Under the pieces are notes generated by a model, which was given only the letters and a program-made list of their open reading frames with translations, was not told where the DNA came from and did not search any database. This document shows positions 46,603 to 56,881 of a stretch of 64,000 bases of DNA, piece after piece. A program made the translations under genes and the position numbers. Source of the stretch: Daldinia sp. FL1419 (Eukaryota; Ascomycota; Sordariomycetes; Xylariales; Hypoxylaceae); assembly GCA_025201765.1 (NCBI GenBank), contig MU623412.1, positions 62,001-126,000 of the forward strand, in the 5' to 3' direction. How positions within the stretch are numbered: position 1 is the stretch's first letter; every line of letters starts with the position of its first letter.

Positions 46603-48523
46603 ATGGCCAAGGCCACGACTTACAGCTCTAACAGAGAGCAAACGCGCAACACCAATCCAACCGAAGCTCCCGCAAATGAAGAGCAGCATGGTCTGCTAGC
46701 AGGGACTGCTTCTGACGAAGACGACGAGGACGAGAACGATAGTGGAAGTGGAAGTGGAAGTGGAAATAGGAGTGGCCTCGTAGTGCGTCTGGAAAATAAC
46801 GAACTCGAAGCTCCTCCTAGTTCCATTCGCACTCCAGGTACACCGAGAACCCCTAATCGAGTTCGCTTTGATCTAAGACCTACCAATATTCCACCTCCTG
46901 CCAACGGCCACGATCGTCCACCTTCACCTACCGACTATTTCGACATTGCCGAACCCGATTTCTTCGACGACGACGACGACGATGACGACGAGTCGACACC
47001 GAGACACCCCCTATTAACCGATATCGAAGCTCCCTCGGTAGCATTAGCCAATAGCCTCGAAGATGACGATGTTCACGAGTGGGCCGAACGAGAACGCACG
47101 AGGCCCAAGTCTGGGCTGCGCTCTGCGTTTATGAACATGGCTAACAGCATCATTGGCGCTGGCATTATCGGGCAACCATACGCATTCAAAGACGCCGGTC
47201 TGCTAGCAGGCATAGTATTGCTTATCGGACTGACAATCATTGTTGACTGGACCATTCGCCTGATCGTCATAAATAGCAAGCTAAGCGGCGCAAACAGTTT
47301 TCAGGGGACGGTTGAACACTGCTTTGGAAAACCGGGACTTATCGCCATTAGTGTTGCGCAATGGGCCTTCGCGTTCGGTGGCATGATCGCCTTTGGAATC
47401 ATCGTGGGCGACTCGATACCGCAAGTTCTACGCACGATATTCCCTGGGTTAAGCGATACGCCCGTACTGTGGCTTCTAGGAGATCGCAGAGCAGTTATTT
47501 GTTTCTTTATACTTGGGATAAGTTACCCGTTGACGTTATATAGAGATATTGCGAAGGTGAGTTTGTTACAGTGCAACGACAATCATTTTGATCGGCCGGC
47601 TAAAAGTGAGGATAGCTCGCCAAAGCAAGTGCATTCGCTTTAATCAGTATGAGCGTTATTTTAGTTACCGTTGTCGTCCAAAGCGTTCTTGCGCCCAAGG
47701 AAATCCGCGGCTCTTTACCTTTATCGTTACTTCTAATAAACGACGGCATATTCCAGGCTGTTGGCGTTATTTCTTTTGGTATGTTTACCTTTTCAACAGC
47801 ATCTGGCTTGGAGCGTAAGGAAACTAACGGGAGCCAGCATTCGTCTGCCAGCATAATTCACTCCTAATTTACGGCTCCCTAAAGACACCGACTATAGACC
47901 GCTTCGCAAAGGTGACGCACTACTCTACGGGCGTCTCCATGCTAGCATGTATGATTATGGCCCTCGCGGGCTTCCTTACCTTCGGAGATAAGACGCTCGG
48001 AAATGTGTTGAATAACTTCCCGGTCGATAATACTATGGTGACGATCGCACGGTTATGCTTCGGGTTGAACATGCTTACGACATTACCGCTAGAGGCGTTC
48101 GTCTGTCGGGAGGTCATGATGAACTATTGGTTTCCCAACGAGCCTTTCAATATGAATCTGCACCTAATCTTCAGCTCGGCGTTGGTGGTGTCGGCTATGA
48201 CGCTGAGCCTGCTGACGTGCGATCTTGGGGTCGTATTCGAGCTCGTTGGTGCGACGAGTGCCTGCGCGCTGGCGTATATCTTGCCGCCGTTGTGTTATAT
48301 CAAGTTGAGTTCCAGATCGTGGAAGACTTATGTTGCTATGGGCGTCGTGGCGTTTGGGTGTACCGTCATGGTTATTAGCATGATCCAGGCTGTTAGCAAG
48401 GTGATAAAAGGTTCGTCTCGCCGCCGACGTGGCTACCCGTCCTTTCTTCCGTTCCATACTTCGAGCTGACTTCTATCTGTTTTTGTTTCTGTAGGTGGGG
48501 GTGAGCCGTCTCAGTGCGTTTAG
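46603..48523 (+). CDS. vacuolar amino acid transporter, Avt (AAAP/SLC38) family
   Basis: Exons 46603-47556, 47616-47778, 47838-48410 and 48495-48523 give 572 residues. A long cytosolic N-terminus (~165 residues) is acidic, with an aspartate run (DFFDDDDDDDDES) and Ser-Gly repeats. About eleven membrane helices follow. The first is diagnostic of the family: SAFMNMANSIIGAGIIGQPYAF. Later come DIAKLAKASAFALISM, CQHNSLLIYGSLKTPT and CREVMMNYWF. Proteins of this type (yeast Avt2 and relatives) move neutral amino acids across the vacuolar or endomembrane with protons. The final intron is not certain: splicing (branch GAGCTGAC, acceptor TGTAG) ends the protein in GGGEPSQCV, while read-through ends at 48469 in a Ser/Arg-rich tail. 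The ATG at 46603 is the first of the frame. Confidence 0.9.
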
Positions 48524-50928
48524 AGCTATAGAAATTCGTTCATGTCTTTTTGCCCCCTTGTCCTTGTATATTATCCATTATCCACTATCCACGCAACATG
48601 TTTCTTTTTTGATGCGAGGCTCCTTTAGCCCTTGGAGTAAATAAGGGAGGCAAACTGCATATTGCATGCTGCAGCTAGCTATTTAACGACACCGGTCCCT
48701 AGTCCCCAGCTTCCCCTCATCGAAATACATATCTACCTTGGGTAGCTACGCGACGGGTTTTTAAATCATCGGGCAAACGCCACCGGACGATGGCAGCCAT
48801 GGCGAAGCTGCAGGGCGTTGATTCCGAAATGAAAGAGGTCTTATGATTTGAAGATAATAGATCGAGGCGGAGGCGGATCCGCCTATGTGCAGTTCCTCCC
48901 CTGGAAGTTATTCGTGCAGTCCTGCAGGTGTACCGAAGCACCCGCAGCAAGGGTGTGCGATAGAATAGAGTGTAAAGGGTGTGTGGGCGGGTTGATATGG
49001 GATCGCTTATCGCGGGGCGACGTGTTTGGCTGGTTTTAAAACGCCCGTGGGCTTTGGAAGGGGTGGAAGCAATTAAGTAACCGTTAGTGACTTTTGAATT
49101 TGAGGATGGCTTTACGCGGCACTTTGCAGCTTCGCTTTTCTAGGTTAGGCCACTTACAGGTGATCAAGATGGGAAAGAAGAGTCCTTGGGCACATGCACG
49201 ATTGATTAGGATTGATTAGGATTGATTAGATAGCGAGCCTGCGTCTGGATGGGCCGATGCAAAGAACCATTTTAAGACATGGAAGGACCGAAACCCGATT
49301 TGAACCTCTTAAGCCGCTTTACCCACGCCAACGCATACCTACATTTTTACACATTTATACACGATTATTACCTATACTTGTACACCATATAACTAGTTAT
49401 AGTTGCTTACAATACATACATCGCATACAAGGTAGTTCCATTAGTTATAGGTACCTATAGTTCCTCCCGTGAGCAAGTTGGCGTAGAAGCGAACTCAAAA
49501 ACGCACATGCGTGATATGATGCATATTACATTATCGACGAGAACGCCACCAGCGAAAGACATACCAACCAAACAACTACGTTAACAAAAGTCCTATTGAA
49601 GTCCTATTAATTCCTATTAGTCCAATGTTCCTTGCTCTCTTTAGGCAGTCCTAGGAGCTCCGTCATCCCCATCGTGGCACCCCAACCCTAGTAACCCGCG
49701 CGGAGAGTCACCGAGCAGCTGACCTATCGATGCCGCTCCCCATTAGGAAGGCTCCCGCTCGTTCACCCACGTTGTGCGGGACCCGTGACCTGGCTGGTCA
49801 CGGTCTCTAGATAGGTTGGGATAAGATGGGATGAGATGGGATGAGATGGGATAAGATGGGACAAGTTAAGATATGTGATACCTACCTATGGCCCGTACGA
49901 TATCAGTGTGCCTACGTTGGGTACCCGCGTATCCCCGTATTGTGTATTCTATTCTAGGAGTGTAATATCTAGCATGTAATAGGCTGGAAATAAGCTAAGA
50001 TAGGCGGACGGCGTGAAGCGAAAGGGAAAGCGTGGACATGAGCATCGCGCATCATGTATCATGTAGCTAGGCAGGCGAAGACGGGATGGGACAGAAGAGA
50101 AAACCGAGAGGGAAAAAAAGATGGTATCGTATTCAGAAACAAGAATCGATAGTGACGATCGAAGGAGAAAAGCGAGTGTCATACGTACTCCTACATTAAA
50201 TACAGTATTACGAGGCAGATGCTTCATTTACACCACTTACACACACCACTTACATACTTACACACTTACACAAGCACACACTCTAAAACATACTGCTACT
50301 ACTACTACTCGAAGATAGCTCTCATCCCTCACTCGTCCACCCCGTTTCCTGCTTGTCTCCGATCACACCGAACCCCGCTTGCCAATTTATAATAAGATCT
50401 CTAAAAGACCAAGGACCCCTACGATAAAAACCAGATTTGGTCCCCATATCCATTCTCCGCCTTAAATATAAATATATACCCAGTCCACCCACCCCATCAC
50501 CAGTTTCCATCGCACCACAGCCTTTTAAATTCAAACAATCAAGATCAGCTTTCGATCTCCCCATCTGTCGTGAGTATGACACTGCCTGTCTACCCTTACT
50601 GCTTCCCCCCCCCCCGTCCCTCCTTTCGTGCTATGTGACGACTCATCCTCGCCAACTGTCGTGATACACCACTTATCTATCCATCTTGCCTACCTCACTA
50701 TCTCACACATCTATATATAATCTCACGTTATATATATATATATATATATATCTGTCTAGGGATCCCTATCCCTTTTGCCTCGGGGCGCAAGACAGCTTAG
50801 CCTCATGTTTCCTCGCGATCCCTTACTGCTCCTTATTTCACTTACCAACTAGACCCTAGCTGACAGTAAGACCTCTAGATCTAGATCAGACACCATCAAG
50901 AACGTTACCGTTCCCCAAACAAGCCAAA
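48524..50928. other. 2.4 kb intergenic region with tandem repeats and a long leader
   Basis: No ORF is convincing. There are decamer repeats ATTGATTAGG at 49201-49229, a decamer array with GATAAG sites at about 49815-49866, and a TA dinucleotide run at 50729-50751. From about 50,300 the plus strand becomes C/T-rich, as expected for the promoter and leader of the micropeptide gene. Confidence 0.55.
49815..49866. repeat. decamer array (GGGATAAGAT / GGGATGAGAT)
   Basis: About five head-to-tail copies of a 10 bp unit, with one T/A-to-G change between types. Two of the units contain GATAAG, the core site of fungal GATA regulators, and the period is close to one helical turn, so sites lie on the same DNA face. 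Confidence 0.8.
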
Positions 50929-51164
50929 ATGCACAACTCATCTTGCCCCAAGTGCGGTACCAGCTTCAGCGGCGAATCCAAGACGTGCGGTTCCTGCGGT
51001 GCTGTAAGTTGAAGCGCCTTTACTTCCACCATTCTATCCTCTTCATTTTTTTTTTTTTTTTATTTCCCACCTCGTGTTCCAACCCCGTCTCGCAACCCAA
51101 GTTTCCAAAACGAAAATGAAAACCCAAACTAACAAACCCCCCCCTTCAGACCTGCCCCGTGTAA
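50929..51164 (+). CDS. 29-residue Cys-rich micropeptide (two exons)
   Basis: Exon 1 (50929-51003) and exon 2 (51150-51164) join in phase 0 across a 146 nt intron. Donor GTAAGT, branch AAACTAAC and acceptor CTTCAG are all textbook. The product has five cysteines in the order CPKC, then CGSC ten residues later, then a final C, ending TCPV. Two CxxC knuckles of this spacing would suit one zinc ion (zinc-ribbon-like). The ATG context (CCAAAATG) is good for a fungal start. I think short peptides of this style exist in other moulds, but I cannot name a characterised one. There is no signal peptide and no membrane segment. A long C/T-rich leader precedes it. It could instead be an upstream or regulatory peptide; no longer ORF follows on the strand. 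Confidence 0.68.
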
Positions 51165-52785
51165 ACACACCCGCCATCATATCCCAACAATAAAGGGGCG
51201 AGCGTACTAAAGACGCGCGATGGCTCGGGGCGGCTACAACCAACCCGTGCCCAATCCCCCTATCAAACCCTGACTAGACCACCACCACCATCATTCGTTT
51301 CTCTTCCCCTCCCCCCAGGCGTAGATTCGGGGACTAGGGCATGTTCGTTTTCGGTTTTCAGGTTAACGGGGAAGGGAGGAGTTTTGTCGTACGATTCGGC
51401 GACGGCATTTCCAAATCCGGGGGGGAGGGGGAGAGGTTTCCATCATTTCCTGTAAAGGCAGAGAGAGGGGGGATGAGGCAGGTTCTTTCCTTCTAATGCA
51501 GTCAGTCAGACAAACCCCGCGAGGAGTGTGTTCGTTCTGAATGGGCGGGAATTCCGGCAACCAAGCAAACCCAAGTCAAATGAAAGAGGCGGAAAGCACA
51601 CGTTGGCGAGTATCTTTTACTTCGGCCTCGACGGCACAAAACTAACTTACTACTTACCAATCTTACCTACCCAGTTAACAATACCCTTAACGCGCCCCCC
51701 CCTTTTCTCGCGTTTCTTGTGTTCTTCCGGCAAATTTCTATAAGCTGATGCCGAGCCTCTGAGCTGAGTAGTAGTCGTCGTAGTAACAGCCTTAAAGCCG
51801 ACGACCCGTAGCCTATAAGCTATGCAATAGCCATGTCTTCCCCTATTGGATGGGACGTGTTATGCGGTAGAAGTAAGCAATGGTCACATGTCCTCCATGC
51901 TACCGTGAACAAGCTCCAATAGATAACGCCTAGAGTGGATGTAAACAGATATAAACAGATGTAAACATACCTCACTTAGATGCATCAACAATTGTTAGCT
52001 TACAAACTCTGTAGGGCATACCGACATTCCATCATGTACTACTAACCTAGAAACTTCATGGGCCATGCACATCAGCCCCCCTTTACTGTAAACTACGGCC
52101 ACAGCTAGTACTATAGAACCTGTCGGACGTAATCCTTGGAGCTTTCTCGTATCATCAATGAAACGTTATATTTCCTAGCACTCGTGATTTACGAAACAGT
52201 TTGTCAAAAGCATCACGACAGCTACAAAATGCATGCAGGAAACCAGGCAGGACATGATGATTAGTAAGGAGTATGATTGGGAAAAAAAGACAGGTAGAAA
52301 GAGTAGCCCCTGCGCAACAAATGTCCATCTCCCGGTTGGCCTGACGCGGGAATTACCAAGAGCAGTTAAAAAGGAGAAGATTTATGATATAGCCGTATTC
52401 TCTGGGGTTGTCTCGCCAATCTTGACACACATACCACACGCACAACAAACCACCCGCATCTCTAACGGCAGTACATTGCCCATCCACCCTTTCTCGAACC
52501 ATGGGAATTCAAATACAACGATACCCGCTACCCCGTCACCAATATACTCCCCTTGTAATATGGGAGACACGCAAGAGTTGACTAGAGTTGCACGCCTTCT
52601 GAAGCACTAAGGCGGGTAGACAAATCAAACTCCAGTCGAGACTAGGACGCAGAGGCGGTCCAACCCTTCCGGTCCGTCTAAAACCCTTATTCATCTGTGC
52701 ATCTCGTCCGTGAGACGATCCTAGGACGATGATGGATCATGACGGTATGTCGAAGGTATCAGTAAAATATGTTGGTACATTTCCT
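51165..52785. other. intergenic region, no gene supported
   Basis: 3' DNA of the micropeptide gene, rich in C and G runs, is followed by spacer up to the RHO1 stop codon. A 125-codon ORF at 52233-52610 on the plus strand has no family pattern and no sign of splicing and is not called. Confidence 0.45.
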
Positions 52786-53844
52786 TTAGAGGACTAAGCA
52801 CTTGGAGTGCTTCTTCTGGCTTTTGCGAGACAGTAGAGCTGCACGAGTGGCGTGCTCGAATACTTCTCGGACACCTTCGTTCGTCTTTGCTGAGCACTCA
52901 AGGTACTTGTAGGCACCGATCTTCTTGCGAATATCCTCACCCTGTAGCATAATTAGCGACTGCGAGGCTGAACGAATAGTCGAGCTGGGTCGGTAGATGG
53001 ATATTCCACGTGATTCAAAACTCTAATGTGGCTTGATAAGGCTGTAATGATGATGATAACTTACCTCCTCAGGGGAGACGGGCTTCTGGCTCGTCTTGCG
53101 GAGCTCCTCAATAGTCTTTGGGTCGTAGCGCAGATCCTTCTTGCAACCAACTAGGATGATAGGGAGGCCTTGGCAGAAGTGAAGAACCTCAGAAATCCAC
53201 TATCGGGCGGAGCACGTGTCAGTAAATTATTTATCTACGGGGTATCAAATGGAAGCGGAATACTGACCTTCTCTTGGACGTTGTCCAAGGAATCGGGAGA
53301 GTCGACGGCGAAGCAGATTAGAATGACGTGAGAGTCCGGGTAAGACAAAGGTCGGAGACGGTCGTAGTCTTCTTGACCAGCCGTATCCCATAAGGCTAAT
53401 TCGACGTGCTTTCCATCAACCTCGACATCGGCGACGTAGTTTTCGAAAACAGTAGGAACATAGACCTATTCAAAGATAAAAGGACAGTTGGTCAGCATTG
53501 TGCACGACGGCTTATTGATTGATTGTTGAGATGCGATAAATGTTCACGATGATATTGATGGACGACGAGGCAGTAGCTCGGAAGGCGGATTGGCGGGACC
53601 GACGTCCCTTTGTTTTCGGTATGACGCGGTTGTATTGTTGATTAGAAAGGGGGGGGAAAGTGATGATGATGACGAGGTAGCTATTCTCTTACCTCGGGGA
53701 AAGTTCCCTTGGAGAAAACGCTGCAATCTAAGTTAGCATATCGACGGAGAGAAATTTGTTTTGATAAGCGACGTACATCAATAAACAGGTTTTACCACAG
53801 GCACCGTCACCGACGATGACCAGCTTTCGGCGGAGCTCAGCCAT
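52786..53844 (-). CDS. RHO1: Rho1 GTPase
   Basis: Five exons (53844-53777, 53720-53693, 53465-53268, 53199-53065, 52941-52786) give 194 residues, the normal Rho1 length. The P-loop is GDGACGKT (residues 12-19), and the switch I/effector region carries VYVPTVFENYVADV. Switch II is DTAGQEDYDRLRPLSY, and the base-specificity motifs are CKKDLR and ECSAKT. The end KKHSKCLVL is a basic stretch plus a CaaX box with Leu last, so geranylgeranylation is expected. Rho1 activates beta-1,3-glucan synthase and protein kinase C and controls actin and wall integrity at the plasma membrane. Exon 2 is only 28 nt, encoding the end of the first helix, and the 227 nt second intron is the longest in the gene. Confidence 0.97.
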
Positions 53845-55511
53845 GTTTGGAGAAGGAAGATGGTCGGATTTAGGGGGGGTCAGAGAAAAGGAACAACCTT
53901 TGCTCAAGGGTATTCAGAGAATATGCAAGAAAAGAAAAAAGAGGTCAAAGGTCTTGATGGATTGAGTCCTCGCGATTGTTCGTTATGGTTTCTCCTTTGG
54001 AGGTTTTGGATGATGGAAGAAGATGGAGGAGATTAGAGAGATTAGAGATGGAGAATGTGAGAAGAAGGAAAGGTTGGAAAGTCGTTGCTCAATTGACAGT
54101 GCAGCGGTAGTAACAGCGGTGGTAGCACCAGCAAGGTAGGATAAGGCAGGCAGGCACTACAGGTAGGTACATAAGATAATATGGCCCAGGTGTCCAGGTG
54201 CTTAGGTTCCAGGTTAACCAGGGGGAGGGTGGCCTAGGAAAGTAGGTACTTTGGCAGTTTGGGTAATTCCCAGGCAGGTTCAGTCTTGTTTAATCCAGGT
54301 AGCAGCACCAAAGTAAGTAACAGGAAGTAGCGGGTCCTGGCCACCCAAATAATCCAAATAAGGGACGATTGGGGCAATTGGGGACAGGCACAGAGGCGCA
54401 AGACAAGAGGTAGGCCTAACCGGGGACAAGAATTTAGTGGGCCTTGTTAAGTAGTTTTTAAGGGATTGTAGGCCAGTTTTGGGGGAGATGGATGTCCAGT
54501 CGTGCTAGCGGCTTACACTGCCAAAACAACCTTACTTTTAGAATATTAAAAAAGATAAAAAAAAAATACAAATAGTTACATACAAATATACATACAAAGA
54601 TGGTACTCCTACAGTAATAGCTCCGCGTACTGTACCCATTATACGTTTCTGTCTGTTTCTTGCGAACTCGCACTGGCTTGACTGACCTGACTTGGCTCTG
54701 ACTGGTCGGCTTTTGCTTTCAATGTCCCCAGCCTCCGTCACAGTCCTCAATCCGAAAGTATCTATTTGTACTTCACTTGCGATCATGTGCCTATGAGTCG
54801 TCCTAATGAATCGTTCCTAAAAAGTCCTTGGCCCTTGCGCCTCGGATCTCGAGGAGGCAACCCACCAAAACACACCAAAGCACATATTATTAAAGCCTAG
54901 GCTAGGTAGTTTTTAAAAGGTACCTACGTCTTCGTACCAAGCCACGACACCGTCTCACAGCATTGAAGATATTCCATGCATGTGGACTGTTCAAAGTGGG
55001 TCTGTGCGCAGCGTCCTGCATTTCGAAGCTCATGCCGTATGCCATATCATGCTATGAGATGAAGTGGATATGTCTCTTTTTTTCTTCTTTTTCCCTACGT
55101 GTATGAAGATTCACTCATACGTAAGCAATTTTCTAGAATATATTGATCTACTAACGTAGATATACACTAATGCAGGTAGGTATTTACCTACAGTGGAAAG
55201 ACCCTGTGAGATGCTATTGAAGCCGGTAAAAAGTCAATGTAGTATTCAGGCGCAGCAAAAGAAAGAAAAGTCATATATTATCACACATTACGAAAAACAA
55301 ACGGATACGACTTTTCTCTCATACCGTCATATCTCGCAAACATACCTACCTAGCTATGATACAGCCAAAAAAAAAAACCATTGACAATCGCTAACGCTTA
55401 TGGACGAGTTGAACAAGACAGTATGCTGACTCAGAGATGCTGATAATTATATTTAATGCCGAATTATTATTATTTTCAAGTTCGATACTTTTCAAGTAGT
55501 ATTATCACTGC
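53845..55511. other. intergenic region upstream of RHO1
   Basis: This is the RHO1 promoter and leader (G/A-rich on the plus strand, so C/T-rich in the gene's sense) plus spacer with AGGTAGGTACC motifs. An ORF on the minus strand at 54458-54786 runs through low-complexity DNA and is not called. Confidence 0.5.
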
Positions 55512-55760
55512 ATGGCCGGCATGGATAATTCGCATTCAACGCTTCAAGGAAATAAAAATGGAGGATCGGGGGATGTTGCCGGCAGATCGGCTTCCCAGCA
55601 AAAAAATCAAGAAACCAAGCTAGGTTAGGCACGCCTGAGTCAAACTCCCCCTACCGAGCAACGAACCCAGGCGAACGTGCAGCGCGTGTTGAGCTACATG
55701 GACACTATGGACCACTTGGACAAGCTGGGAAAGGAGCTTGCGTCTTTCTTCACCGACTAA
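55512..55760 (+). pseudogene. 82-codon ORF interrupted by one in-frame TAG (possible small gene, broken or recoded)
   Basis: From the ATG at 55512 a frame runs 38 codons to TAG at 55626-55628 and then stays open in the same frame for 44 codons to TAA at 55758-55760. The first part is Gly/Ser/Asn/Gln-rich and polar. The second has a strongly helical, charged pattern: RTQANVQRVLSYMDTMDHLD and then KLGKELASFFTD. No donor/acceptor pair that removes the TAG and keeps frame is evident; the GTTAGG overlapping the stop plus the CCCAG at 55664-55670 would shift frame. It may be a pseudogene of a small helical protein, a readthrough case, a sequencing error, or chance. Confidence 0.3.
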
Positions 55761-56492
55761 ATTTCGTAGTAGCCTTTCGCTGATCCGCGCTCTTCAGCTG
55801 AACGAGATGTGGCTCAGGTATTGTCATATCATCCTTATGTTACGAATATACAACTATGTACCCAATATTTTCCAAGTTTCCACGCTTCCAACGCGTCCCA
55901 ACGCCTCCTCTCGGACCTCTCCCTATGTAATCGCTCCTATCGCGCAATCTGGTTTTCTTTGTTCGCTGTTCGTCGATACGAGTTGTAGGGGTTTTTTTTT
56001 TTTTTTTTTTTTTCTTTCGGGATTCGCGTGCTATGTCATCCGTAAGAACTGTCCTCACTTTGTTTTATACGGCCAACCCGTCTCGGAATTCTCCTTTGAA
56101 CTATATTCTTACCCCTTTCTCTTTTTTAACCTACTAGATTGCTTTATCGTATTGATTGCGTATAAGGCGCTGATAAACGCTGAGAAACCCCCTATTGTTT
56201 ACAGAATAGGTTAGGCGGAGGCTGCAAAACCCAGTAGTTTATGTGGCTTGGCTTCGCTTGTGACTTTGGAACTAACCGACCTCTCTCTACCTATTACAGC
56301 TCTTACTACTAACTAGCTACGAGGTAAGATATGTTTAGGTACTACCTTGGAGAGTATAATACCTTGGGTAGGTACGTACGTACGCGTATCGTCGAATTGG
56401 CACGGTACGAACAAGTCAAACAAGACCGCATTTTGATATATCGATCAATGGACCTTGAGAAGAACCAACATATCAAATTAGATCTGCATGTA
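55761..56492. other. intergenic region with 22-base T run
   Basis: A T homopolymer at 55992-56013 lies inside a long but low-complexity open frame (55738-56214) that is not credible as a gene. No other feature is seen before the transposable element. Confidence 0.45.
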
Positions 56493-56535
56493 CAATCCAC
56501 AAGGATATGAAATGCTAGCGCAATACAAACCCCAC
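56493..56535. repeat. left terminal inverted repeat of the Tc1/mariner-type element
   Basis: It matches the reverse complement of 56838-56881 with one single-base insertion, and is flanked on the outside by TA. Confidence 0.82.
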
Positions 56536-56620
56536 AAATAAAAAAGGTTTTTTTGTTTGATTGGCCACACTTTATATCTAAGTAACCTTCCATACAAATT
56601 TATATGTAAAAGTACAAAAG

Positions 56621-56806
56621 TTAAAAGTCTATTTTGTTTCCATCCAAATCTATCACCTTTTGAAGCCTTCGTGGCATGCTGGCTGCAAGAGCATATAAAT
56701 AGTCCCTTGGAATAGCCTCCCACGCCCGTTTTAAGGCCTCTAGTAGCTCCTGAGACTCATGTACTTTTACATACAAATTTGTATGGCGGGGTACTAAATT
56801 AAACAT
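56621..56806 (-). pseudogene. C-terminal fragment of a Tc1/mariner (DDE superfamily) transposase
   Basis: The frame read on the minus strand ends with ALKRAWEAIPRDYLYALA and SMPRRLQKVIDLDGNKIDF. This is the standard C-terminal signature of fungal and animal Tc1-like transposases (W..IP...I..L..SMPRR..AVI). The catalytic DDE core and DNA-binding region are absent, so the piece cannot encode an active enzyme. It lies inside the inverted repeats of the 389 bp element. Confidence 0.8.
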
Positions 56807-56837
56807 TGACTAATAAATGCATTGATGTTTCTATTAG

Positions 56838-56881
56838 GTGGGGCTTTGTATTGCGCTAGCATTTCATATCCTTGTGGATTG
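56838..56881. repeat. right terminal inverted repeat of the Tc1/mariner-type element
   Basis: Inverted partner of 56493-56535, flanked on the outside by TA at 56882-56883. Confidence 0.82.

Larger units (their letters stand above)
56493..56881. mobile_element. non-autonomous Tc1/mariner-type element (389 bp)
   Basis: A 43 bp left end (56493-56535) and a 44 bp right end (56838-56881) are near-perfect inverted copies; they start CAATCCACAAGG and differ mainly by one base insertion. Both ends abut a TA dinucleotide (56491-56492 and 56882-56883), the target duplication of Tc1/mariner elements. A second, internal inverted pair of 26 bp lies at 56590-56615 and 56761-56786, differing at one position. 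Inside is the C-terminal end of a transposase on the minus strand. The element is best read as an internally deleted derivative of a full transposon, mobilised in trans if at all. Confidence 0.8.

Noticed and set aside
52233..52610. 125-codon ORF between the micropeptide gene and RHO1
   Set aside because: Low-information composition with no domain, no splice context and no preferred codon pattern compared with true genes here. It could be a real hypothetical gene but is unsupported.
55738..56214. 158-codon ORF on the plus strand
   Set aside because: It crosses the 22-base T run, which explains its length, and shows no domain.
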